From NCBI GenBank assembly GCA_028751875.1, contig CM054135.1:12759551-12823550 (forward strand): a stretch of DNA of 64,000 bases. The letters run 5' to 3'. The stretch comes from Rapana venosa. Its lineage: Eukaryota > Mollusca > Gastropoda > Neogastropoda > Muricidae. Shown here piece after piece: positions 40,901 through 52,955 of this stretch. Positions within the stretch are counted from its first letter, which is position 1. Each line of letters begins with the position of its first letter. The position numbers were made by a program, and so were the translations under genes. The notes beneath the pieces are model-generated. The model was not told where the DNA came from, did not search any database, and worked only from the letters and a program-made list of their open reading frames with translations.

Positions 40901-43900
40901 CATCACTCTGCGTTCAAAGGGGCCTTATCACAACCGAGTGCCTGTTCAGGTGTAGAGATGTTAGGCAAACTGTAGCAAATAGGCATTTCTTTATCAAGTA
41001 CAACCGCTTCCAATTAATGCAATCTCTTGATGTAAATTGTGGGATTTTGTTCGCTTTCAGGGGAATGTGAGAATGGGGAGGGAGGGGGGAAGGAGGATGT
41101 TTTATGGTTTGAATTGTAAAGTGCATTTGGGGGAATGAGGAAGGGAAGAAGGAGAATGTGGGAGATGGTGGTTTGGATTCGGCCTTGTAGAAAAGCATGC
41201 AGGATTGTTTTGGAAGCTGTGCAGACCATGTCAAAGTGAACACAGATTTAACCAGGTCAAGATGTGAACACTGCAGAGTTACAGGTGCTCAGAGTAACGG
41301 CTACAGTTTCTTTTCATCATCTAGTTCCCCATCCATCATTTTTTTGTTCTTTTACTAACTCGGCTGTTTTCGTGTGTGTTCACATTGAACCATGGAGAAA
41401 ATTGTGTACTCGTTGATTGATGTCTTACTTGTGTACAGTTGTTCTTTTTTGTGTCAAAATAATGTGCTTTAGGTGTTTGTCCTGTTTTTGACTTGACATA
41501 TATTAAAAAAAAAAAAAGTGTTGTTAGGCTATTTTTGTGTTTGTTGTTATTGGTATGAAGTGGATGGATTGTTTTGTGGATTCTGGGTATGACTAGGTTT
41601 TTTTATTTATTTTTTATTTCATTTTATTTATTTTTTTATTTTGTTTGGGGGGGTGTTATTGTCATAGGCTTAAGTTACATAGCCTGGACGGCACAAGACA
41701 AAGCAAAGCAATGAATAATAATGGTATAAGTAAGAACAACAGTTATGATGATGATAATAAGTAAAGTAATAATAAAAATAATAATGAAAACGATTATAGT
41801 GATGATGAAAAATCAATGTAAAGAGACTCGTGATATGAGTGAGTAATAACTCTCACAAGTGTGAGTAGCTGTACACAGTACTTACAAGGGCACACACGTC
41901 ACCATTCACTCCTTTCAAGTGTTGGGACATTGCAAACTTTCACTGTAATACTTGTACAAATTTATAGACTACCAGCTCAAATTTTTAGCACCTATTTAAA
42001 AAAAAGTTAAAGTGGGATTTTGAATTTTTGTGGATTTGAGAGATTCCATTGACTAATAGACAGCACAGTGAGGGGTGGGGGTGGGGGGTTGTTGACCATC
42101 AAACGTCAGATTTCTTTGGCACTGTCCACAGATTTTTCTTTTTGCCTGCAAATGTTCACAGAGGATGCAGTGACTAATGGTGTGAAGTACATAAACAAAG
42201 TAAGGTTAAAAGGCCTTGTTGCTGTTTGATAAAGCTTGTACCAGCCACAGAGTGTTATTGGCACCTGTGAATAATTGTCTTCAGCAGCAGTGTCATATTG
42301 TGATATTATGTCCGTTTCAATACTGTCTTTGTTATTCCCCTCCCCTATATTTGTGGAACAAAATTGCTCTGTATCTTGATGATGTACGTACATGTTGCTT
42401 GTTACTGTTACAGGTTTCTATGGAAATTCTGTATTACTTAATTTGTTGGTAGGTTTGGTTTTGTCGTTATCCCGTACATACAGGAACATGTACAAGGAAT
42501 ATTCAAGAGTTTTGATTCGTCATATATTCAAGGATCAGGAATTTATCTGTGGTTTTATTAATTTTCAGTCTTTGCATGTATTGACCCCCCCGGAGCCTGG
42601 AGAAATTAACATGTTTTTAGTGGTTAATGTTGTCACATTAATTAAAACCCGTTTCAAGAATTTCTAACCACTTACCCTTCTTTTTTTTCTTCTTATCTCT
42701 ATATATCTTATTTGACTTTTTTGGGTTTTACTTTGTTTTGGTTATTACGTTTGTTTTATGTTCCTATTTGAATTTTATCTTTTTTTTTTATAGTTATCAC
42801 ACATTCTAAAAAGAAACTAAAAACATGATTTTATTTGTACTTGAATGTTTTTTTACGCATGCTTATTTTTGTGTGTCTTCTTTTTGCTGTTTATGCCCTT
42901 TGAAAAAAAACAACTGCTATCATTAGTTATTAATCAGCAGATCTTGAGTACATGAGGATATATGGCTGACTCCTTGCTTACCTTCTGCAGGAGGGGATGA
43001 GACACTGCACTGTTTCCTCAGGCGGTGTCTCTGGCAACATTTCTGAAGAAAACAGACACTGAAAGGGAAACGAACACACACGCAGACAGGAAAGAAGAAA
43101 AAAAAATAATGGGTGGTGCTGCACTTGTGGCAACACACTACACCTGAATAGAGCAGCCTGGATTTCAGGCAGAGAAACCTGTGGTCACTAAAAGTGGTAA
43201 TAATAATAATAATAATGTATGGAATTTATATAGCGCTGAATCTTGTAAAGCAACAAATCAAAGCACTCACTAAAAGTGGTGTGCGTTAAAACATGACAGC
43301 AGGTTGAAGCTGACAGAGCCACCCCTGACCAGGTTAATCAGGGGTATGATTTTATTCAAAGTATGTCAACGTTGATTTCATCATTTTTATATATGTAAAT
43401 GATGATAAGGGGATGGGATAGCTCAGTGGTCGGAGCACTCACTTTCCCCCTGTCAAGTTGAGCAGCGTCGAGCGTGGTTACCACTTTGATGGGTGACCGT
43501 TTGCGCGCCTTGGCTTCAGTACAGTTCACCCAGCTGTAAATGGGTACCTGCCTCTTTAGGGTCAGGGAAGGTAAAGCAGCGAGGGAGAGGAGATGGGCGC
43601 CACCCTCAATATGCTGGCCCCTAGAGAAGTGAGGTCTCTGACGCCTCGCTCCCCTACGACCTTAATAGGTTATGGGACACCTTTACCTTTTTATATATAT
43701 CCAGGAAAAATAATTTTTTTAGATATCTACCTCTAATTCTTTTTCATTGTTGCTTTGTTAATCATTATTTGTTTTAACATTTGTTAATAATTGTCATTTA
43801 TTGTTTTTATAAATGTTTTGATATTGTTAACATCAATCTTTGTTCCTTTTTTGTAAATTTGTATTCCTTTTGTATATATATATATTTTTTTTTTTTTAAA

Positions 43901-46900
43901 GTTTTTTTTATCAGACTTGCATATGTGTTTTATCATATTTACTGTATCATATTAACTGTTCATGTCTTTACTTTCCCGTTAATAGTTTGGGGCTTTTTCT
44001 ATTGAATGTTGTTTGTAAATGTCATGTTTTTTTCTTCTTCTTTTACAACTTTTATTCATGTTGTTATGTCATGAATGGGTAACATGTAATCAAGTTCTAT
44101 TCCCCAAAATTGTAGTTGTTGTTTTTTTCTTTTACTGTATTTATCATGCATGTAAGTACATTAGATAAGTAAGTAAATAGCCCTAACATTTATGTTTTGG
44201 TGGTGGGTGTTCTAAAAATGTTACATGAGAACAGGTGTAAACTACATTGACTACAAACAAGAAGAAGAAGAATGAAAGAAATAACTAGATGCTTTGTGGG
44301 ACGGGAAGGAACAAATATTTGTATTGGATGTAAACTAGGAAAACAGTGTATGACATTAGATTTGACACTAACATGGACCCCCAAAAATCGTGCTAATATA
44401 CCTTTTGTCATGGATCTGTATTTTGTGTAATTCCTGTAATTAAATGAAAAAGTGTCCTTTTTGTAATAAATGCAAATCAAACTTCTTGAGGTGCTTATTC
44501 AAACATTTTATGTAAAAAATATTCTGATAGTGTTTTTTTTTCTTCTTTTCTTCAGGCCAGTTCTGTCATTCACTGTCTATATAACTCTATGAAGTAAGGT
44601 ATCATAGCAATAAAGTTGATTTGCAGGAGTGAGGTAGTATTGAGACAGATTTGTTTGCTTGTTTATTGTTCATTTGATTAAAAAAAAAAAATCTTAGACA
44701 TTTAAAAATGATTGTTTACGGAATAATCAGTTTAAAAGTGTGTGTATGTGAGTGTGTGTGCGTTAAAAATTTTGTGCGGGCAGTTTGTCTTTTTTGCAAT
44801 TTACTCTTTTTCAAAGAAGATGACAAACATATACTTATTGTCAGTTTACTTCTCATTAAAACAAAAGTTCAGATAGATTTAAAATGAAATGATTGAGCAT
44901 GTTTGTTTGTTTCTCTGTCTCTGTCTGTCTGTCTGTCTGTCTGTTTTCTCTGTCTGTGCCCTCCTCCTCCTCCTTCTTCCTGCTTGTCCTCCTCTTCCCT
45001 GTCTAGTTCTTTTGTTCATTGCTTGTTCGTTTGTTGAGAAATGAAAGAAGAAAATACAACAACAACGAATACAAAAATCTGCAATAACTTTTTCCTTCTT
45101 TTGAGATCAGATTTTCTTTTTTTTTCTATCGTGCAACTACAGATCGATAGAATCACAGACAAAGAGATCCTAACAAGGGATAGAATCACAGACAAAGATC
45201 CTAACAAGGGATAGAATCACAGACAAAGATCCTAACAAGGGATAGAATCACAGACAAAGAGATCCTAACAAGGGATAGAATCACAGACAAAGAGATCCTA
45301 ACAAGGGCTATTCAGAGTGTGGAACAGTGAGATGAGGCCTCTGGTCTTCCCTCCTCAGAACCTGCACTTCATGAAGAAGATCCCCCCGGGGGCAGAGGCC
45401 TCCAACATCCTGGTGGGGGAGGTGGACTTCCTGAACCACCAGATCGTGGCCTTCGTGCGCCTGTCCAAGTCCACGGTGCTGGGCGACATCACCGAGGTGC
45501 CGGTGCCCACCCGCTTCATCTTCATCCTGCTGGGCCCCGTCGGCAACCAGAACAAGTTCCACGAGATCGGCCGCTCCATCGCCACCCTCATGTCCGACGA
45601 GGTAGGTCGGTCAGTCAGTCAGTCAGTCAGTCAGTCAGTCAGTCAGTCAGTCAGTCAGTCAGTGCTGCTGCTGCTGCTGGCGGCATCAGGAGGGCTTGTG
45701 TGTATGTAGGGGGTGGGTGCGTGGTGGTGGGAGTTTGTGTGTGTGTGTGCGGGGGGGGGATGTTGGTGGGGTGGGGGGGGGATTTTGTGGGGTGGAGGGT
45801 TGGGGGTGGGGGATTTTGTGTGCTTTGGTGGTGGTGGGAGTTTGTGTTGTGAGGGTGGGTGGGGATTTTGTGGGGGTGGGGTGTTGTGTGTGTGTGGGTG
45901 TGTGTGTGTTAGTGTGTATAGGAAAGTGTATGCTGGAAGGTGTGTGTGTACATGCATTTGCGTATCATTATGTGCAGGCATAGTTACTTAGACATGTTAC
46001 ACACACATGGATGCAGACATGCATCATACATGCGTGCGTCTGTGTACATGCACATATGCATGCACACACAAACGCACGCGCATGTACACATACACATACA
46101 GACGCGCGCACACATTCACAGAATCTCTCTCTTTCTTTCTCTTTTATAAGCACTTTATCAAAATCACAGGTTTGTATATGAAAGTGAATACACACAAACG
46201 TACACAGACACACACACACACACACAGAGGATCTTCTCCCTGTGCTAGATTTAACAACATTTTTGGGAAAACAGTTAAGGAAAATCAGATTCAGTTTTGT
46301 TAAATATGTTCACTTACATAATTGTGTAAAACATGGCTGTTATCCTGAAGTATTTCATACTTTGTGTTTTTTCCCTGATATTTCTTGGCTTGGTATTGCC
46401 AGATCTCTTATCACTTGTGTATAAAATGTAATATATGTGGCCTGTAAAGAAACAGTTTTATCTATTGTTGTTGTTCAATATTCTGTATTTCAAAAGTGTG
46501 TTGCTGCTGGTTTTCCATGATTTTTTGCTTTTACACTATTTTTCAAAATATAAATTATATTTTTCAACATTGTATATTTTCAAAAGTGTGTTGCAAGTTG
46601 GTTTTTTTATGACATTGTGTGTGTGTTTTTTTGAAGTACACTGTTATTTTCAGTCTTCATTTCAAAAGTGTGATGTTGAAATTTTCCCAGAATTTTGTTG
46701 TTGTTGTTTACACTGCTATTATTATTGGTCGTGTTGTTGTAGATTTTCCACGACGTGGCATACCACGCCCACAACCGTGAAGATCTGCTGGCGGGCATCG
46801 ATGAGTTCCTGGACCAGGTGACAGTGCTGCCCCCTGGAGAGTGGGACCCCAGTATCCGCATTGAGCCCCCAAAGAGTGTCCCCTCACAGGTACGACTGCA

Positions 46901-49900
46901 TCACTGGGACTGTCTGTTTGGCTTGGTCACTTACTGATTGTATACCATTTTTATACTAGAGCAAAACAGTTTGTGTTATTTAGCATCGTTTTTGTTTTAT
47001 TCTGTGAGTAAAAATATTTTGTCCGTTTGAAAACCATGTGAGGTTTTTACCCAGTAGAAAATATTGGTTTGTATCTTTGTTGCAGTGTTCAGATCAGTTC
47101 AGTTCAGTTCAAACACTTTATTATCTCAGAGACAGAAACAAGCCCTACATAAAAACAGTAAGCGTGTAAACATATCACGGAATAGAATACCACAACACAG
47201 TATCAGTACGCACCCATCACAATATAAAAAGCACCCACAAATCAGCAGTGTGTGTTTTTCTCTCCTGTGTCTTCCTTCCTCTGCTTCTTGATTCTGTAGA
47301 AATCCCTGTACACTACAGGGTGGAAACACCTGCTGCACTGAATGGTTACACACTGAGTGAGAAGAAAATGGCTGAGATCATTGAAACGAGTAGTGATGGG
47401 TAGGAATGTGGGGATAGGAGAGAGAGAGACGGTTGTTTGTGCATGTCCAGACCTCCATTCTAGCTTGAATTTACCTTTGTTTTTCTGTTGCTTTTTTTGT
47501 AATGGTGATTAAGTCTTTATCTCCATTACCTGTTGTTCATCAAAGTCAAAGTCAAGTCAAAGTCAAAGTCAAAGTCAAAAACACTTTAATCATCCCATGA
47601 AGGGCAATTAAATACTGACAGGCACATTGATACACATCAAATATATCAAAGACACAAAAGCTATATTTCATATTGGTTTTCAAATAAAATGTCACGAACA
47701 CACACACACACCAACACACACGCGCGCCATGCGCACACACACGCAAACACCCGCACGCAAAGCAACACCTCAATTGTGAACACAATTTTTAAAACCCCTT
47801 GACTAGAAGACATAAAAACTTATTTTTAACGCACGCATATACGCAGCACGTACACCACGCACGTACGTTGTTGCGAACACGCCCACGGGACACCCACACC
47901 ATACATCAATATTGAATTCAATGTTTTAAGACAGTTGACTAGAACACAGGCTTATTTCCCCACACCCATGCCCCACCCACAAAATACACACATAATTAGT
48001 ATTGACTACACTCGTAACAATGACAATCAGGCAGATAATTCAGAGAGATGTAAAAACTAGGTAGTCAACATCATTGTCAATTCAGAATTCGAATGCTTAC
48101 TGGCACAAAAGAATTTCTTTTTCTGTTAGTTTTGCTGATGGGGCACTGAAAACGGCGTTCCGAAGGCAACATTTTAAATTCTGGAAACAAAGCATGGGAA
48201 GGATCAGCCAAAATGGCTGTGGCTTTGCGTACAAGCTGCTGATTGCAGAACGACATGAGATCTCTTTGTTCTTTTCCAATTATTTTTGAGCAGATTCTTA
48301 CAAATTCTCTGCAGGCCATTCTTGTTTTTAACACTAAGGTTATTGTACCAACAAATGAAAGCAAAACTTAGAACACTCTCTATGTAAGACTTGTAAAACA
48401 AGGAAAGAATCTTTTGTCTACAAAAAATGAGTTCAGTTTCCTCAGAAAATACAGACGTTGTTGTCCCTTTTTGACAATTAGCGTCAGTGTTAACGTCCCA
48501 GTTTAACTTGTGGTCAAAACAGTTCCCAGATACTTATAGTTCAAAACGTTTTCAACTTCTTGATTATGGATAATAATTCTTAGGGTATGCCCTGATCTTC
48601 TGAAGTCGATAGGCAGGTCTTTATTTTTAGAAACATTTAGCTCCAGATAGGCCTCGTCACACCATGTACAAACTCGGTGGGGGCTGGCCCGTGGTCAAAA
48701 GACGACCCGGTAAGGGGATAACAGAGCACTATCTCTGCAATTTTACCAGAAAGGAATTTCCATCGTTGCTTCTGCCTCTGGTATAGAATGTACAAATGGT
48801 GAAAGGAAAACGCAACCCGCGGAAACCAGTGCAGGTAAATCTAACCGAAGAAGTATTTTTTTGGGCCCAAAAACAGCTGTGGTCTTTTGGGTTTAAAAAA
48901 TTTTAATCACCCAAAACAAGTTGTTTGTCTATGTCAAATTTTAAATTTTTTTTGTAACCAAAGGAGGCGCATTGTTTTGAACTAACAAAGTCATAAAACA
49001 AATTCTGGCATAGATCAGGTTTTTCCCAAGTGGATACAATTGCAAAATGAATTTTGGGCATCTTAAAAAAAACCCCCTTCGAGACCTGTAGCAAAAATTA
49101 GTGGGTCAAGGTCTTCTCTTTAACAAAAGAAAAGAGATTTTCGATCTTTTCTGCGTTTTCATCACAAGAGATGTGGAGGGTACAGGTCAAAAACGTTAGG
49201 CCCCGAAGGATTGGTTTTTTTGGGGAAAAGGTATTACATTGAAGTTTTCCAAATAACGGAATCTGACAAATACCAGTGAGGCCTGGAACAGGTGTTGAGG
49301 GCACGGCAAGCCAGTACGCAAAAAAATTTTAGGGGTTTTTCCACATATACCATTGTCCGGAGATTTTTTTAAATTTTTTGCCTTTAAATCTTACAGATAA
49401 TTTCCATCAACAAAGCGCTATTCTCAAAACTAGGGGTTTCTTCAGAACATTTAATTCATTGAGAAAACAGCCTTTCAAACGAGTAAAAAATGGTTTAAAT
49501 GGTCTGGTAAGTTGTTATCAAAATCCTGCAAACTGATCTTTGCCTTGTTGGGCACCTACCCTATTTACTGCAGACATAATTTTTTTACCCCCCATGCACA
49601 CCCCAAAATTGTTCCCCGCAAAATTTCTTTTTTTTATTTTTTTATATACGTCTGGCCGTGAACAGCAGCTTTGATTCTTTTTTACTTCCTTTTTTGTTTT
49701 CTGGCCTGTGTAAAAAAACTACTTTCTTTTTGTTTAAAAAAACTTTCAGTCCTTTGTAACCCAAGGCTTTTATTGGGGAAATGGTTATTCCTTAGTTGGA
49801 ATGACAAAAATTTAACACAAAATGAAATATAAGAAAAAAATAAAAATCTTTGGGGCTCTTTTCAGATCTGAAAAACAAAACATAAAACATTCCCAGTCAT

Positions 49901-52900
49901 GCAACCCAAAGCAGCCTTGAAAAGACTACTTACAAACAGCAGTCCATTTTTTTGGGGCCCTTTAATTAGGGTTTAAAGGGGCGCCGAAACCCTGCTGGTA
50001 CATTGGTGCAAGAAGAACGCAGTTGTGGTCAGATGATCCCAGGGGAGGCAAAGGCAACGATCTGTAGGCGCCTGCTACAGTCCCATAGCACAAGTCTAAG
50101 GTCTTGTTTCTTCGTGTAGGGCAGGTCACATACTGTTCATAGTTCTTCAGTTGTTTAGTAAGGGAACAGTTATTGAAATCACCCAGGATAAACTTAGGGG
50201 CATCAGGGGATATAGAATCGAGCACATGGAGGTGATCTAATATATGTTCAGTTGCTCTAGCCACTCTTGCTTTGGGGTGGATGTAAACTAAAGTAAAAAA
50301 TAGTTGCGGGAATTCCCGTGGTAAGTAAAAAGGCCGGAGCGAAATAGAGAGCAGTTCAATGTCCTCCACAGATAGCGTAGTTCTAATTTTAACATCACCA
50401 CACCAACGCTCATTGATGTAGAAGCACAAACCTCCGCCATGTGCCTTCCCCGTTGCGTGTGGGTCTCTGTCAAGCCGAATGGGTTGACCAAAGCCGTCTA
50501 TTGAGAGGTCGCAGTTCGGTACAGCGGGACTCAGCCAGGTTTCGGTAAAGGCAAGAATTCCGGCTTTGTTATATTGGTGTAGGTAGTTGATGTTAGCTTG
50601 AAGCTCGTGGGTTTTGGAAGGTAGGGACTGGACATTGGACAGGAGCACGGTTGGTAGCGGAGTTTTCCGATTATTCAAATTTTTGAGTCTTTGTCTCACA
50701 CCACCTTTCCTTCCTCGCTTTCTTTTCTTGATGTTCTTCCAAGTTTTATCGTTGTTATTTGCTAATGGTAAAAATATCACATGGAAAGTTGCAGTCTTTG
50801 CCTTCTGCTAACACACTGGCTGATTCCCTCAGGCTAAGGAGAAATTCTCGAGTGTACGACGACCGGCCATGGCTGTTGTTAGGCGCGCCTCGCACACAGT
50901 CAGATGACGCTATGAGAAAGCAGACTAAAAGAGTGAATATAACTGATCTTCCCAGCATTGTTGCTGTTATTACTGACACACCAGACACCAGACACAACTC
51001 TGCAGAACTTTGAGCTGATAGACACACAATATAACGAAACAAGAAAAAAATATATATATCGCCTGTCAGTAGAGAGTGTCGCCACTCGAGCAGCGCCACC
51101 TATCTGGCTGATGGGCTGATGGGCTGACTCACAAACCATGGTCAGCTTTCATCTTGTCGGCAGAGTGATATGTTAAAGCTATGTTGAGTATTGCCTAGAG
51201 TAGAGTTTTACACTACGTGGCGACAGTCGTCTTAGGTTACAGTTTGTTCTCGTGTTGTGTTTTGTTGCTGTGTAGATCTAGAGTATTGTCTTGTTTGAAG
51301 AAAAGAAGTGTCTACCAAATCATTTCAGATGTAATAATAATAATATTTATTAATTATTATTATTATAGATGTAATTATGTGTGTTGTCAAAGAGACTTCT
51401 TTGACAGTGCAGAAAAGCCACTGTGGAACGGTGTGTAGAAATGATCTCTTTTTAGTTCACCTGTTATCCAATATCAGTACTGCAGTGTGTAGAAATACTG
51501 CCGAGTTCATCTGTTATCAAGTACAGGAAGGAAATAGCAGAGAAGTTGGGTGTGTAAAGAGGTGTGTGTTGTGCTGCTGTAAAGAGGTGTGCTGCTGTAA
51601 AGAGGTGTGTATTGTGCTGCTGTAAAGAGGTGTGCTGCTGTAAAGAGGTGTGCTGCTGTAAAGAGGTGTGTGCTGCTGTAAAGAGGTGTGCTGCTGTAAA
51701 GAGGTGTGTGTCGTGCTGCTGTAAAGAGGTGTGCTGCTGTAAAGAGGTGTGTGCTGGGTGTGCAGGAGGGACGTAAGACAGCAGCCTCTGCCCCTCCGCA
51801 GCCCAACGGCAAGGCGGTGGTGGAGGAGGATGTGGAGGATCACGGAGACCCCACCCTCGTCCGCACCGGCAGGTCTGCCCTTGTCCGGGATGTCTGCCTG
51901 AAAATGAGATCTGTCTCAGCTGATCTTTTTTTTTTTCAAAAGCTTTTTTTGTGTACAAACTTCTGTGTTATTTAGTGTGCGTGTGTGTATTTATTTGTCT
52001 CATTTATCTATCTTATTATTTCCAGGATGTTTGTAAAAATAACTTTTTGCAAAGTTCTGTATCATTTGGTGTGGTGTGTGTGTCTGAGTCTTTTATTTAT
52101 TTATTTTATTTATCTATCATTTCGAGGATATCTTTTAAAAGGTTTTTGCATATTCTGTACTATCTGGTATGTGTGTCTGTGTCTTTGATTTATTTTATTT
52201 CTTTTATTTTAAGGATTGTGTGTGTGTGCATGCGCATACACATACGTGTATGCTTATATGTTCATGCCTGTGTGTGTATACTTGAATATAATATAATGTG
52301 TGTGTAATGCCTACAATAAAATCATATGTATTTGTCAAGTACATGTGTCAGGATTTGACATTGAGGGTGTAGCATGGCTTTACAAGTGATGCTCTTCTCC
52401 TCCATTCTGAAGTGTAGCAGTGAGTGGTAATGTCTTGTGTGTGTGTGTGGGTATGTGCAGAATATTTGGGGGTCTGAGGGATGACATCATGCGGAAGGCT
52501 CCATTTTACCTCAGTGACTTCAAGGATGCACTGCACATTCAGTGTCTGGCCTCCTTCGTCTTCTTGTACTTCGCCTGCCTCACTCCCATCATCACCTTCG
52601 GGGGTCTTCTGGGTGACGCCACCAACAACAACATGGTGAGGCTTTCCTTCAGCACAGTCAGGTCACGTCAGCTGGCCGCAGTGTAACTGAAAACACTTGA
52701 ATCACTTCATCTCTGCCTTTCTGCCCATGTGTTCAGTGCCATGTTAACACAATAGCATGAGTAATAATAATAATAATAATAAATGGAATTTATATAGCGC
52801 TATATCTTGCAGAGACAAATCAAAGCGCTTGCACTCAACTCATTCTTACACAGTCATACAACCAGTGACAAGCAATAGTTCCATCAAGTCCAAATGTGCA

Positions 52901-52908
52901 CACACGCA

Positions 52909-52955
<47 letters not shown>

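Larger units (their letters stand above)
34959..45358 (+). other. Intron 6 (about 10.4 kb)
   Basis: It contains a 75-bp minisatellite (36830-37495), a 33-G run, a duplicated ~105-bp segment (37711-37925), a family C SINE fragment with a nested tail insertion (43043-43280), a further SINE-like element (43409-43690), a 33-bp repeat array next to exon 7, and three candidate alternative exons (37589, 39689, 44556). About 38000-39480, 39870-41690 and 41830-42900 show nothing else that I can support. Confidence 0.8.
46890..51765 (+). other. Intron 8 (4.9 kb, mostly LINE)
   Basis: A possible LINE tail lies at 47093-47345, a decayed LINE occupies 47541-51175, and a minisatellite fills 51545-51763 up to the next exon. 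Little unique intron remains. Confidence 0.85.

Noticed and set aside
42392..42460. Possible exon after ttgttactgttacag with donor gtaggt
   Set aside because: The 35-nt segment would change the frame and has no family similarity.
43409..43500. 5S rRNA gene fragment
   Set aside because: Only a short gatgggtgaccg-like block matches. The rest looks like a SINE with a tRNA-like start.
51464..51958. Several 80-160 codon frames on both strands around exon 9
   Set aside because: They arise from the 18/25-bp minisatellite. Only the + frame from 51766 to 51872 is conserved.
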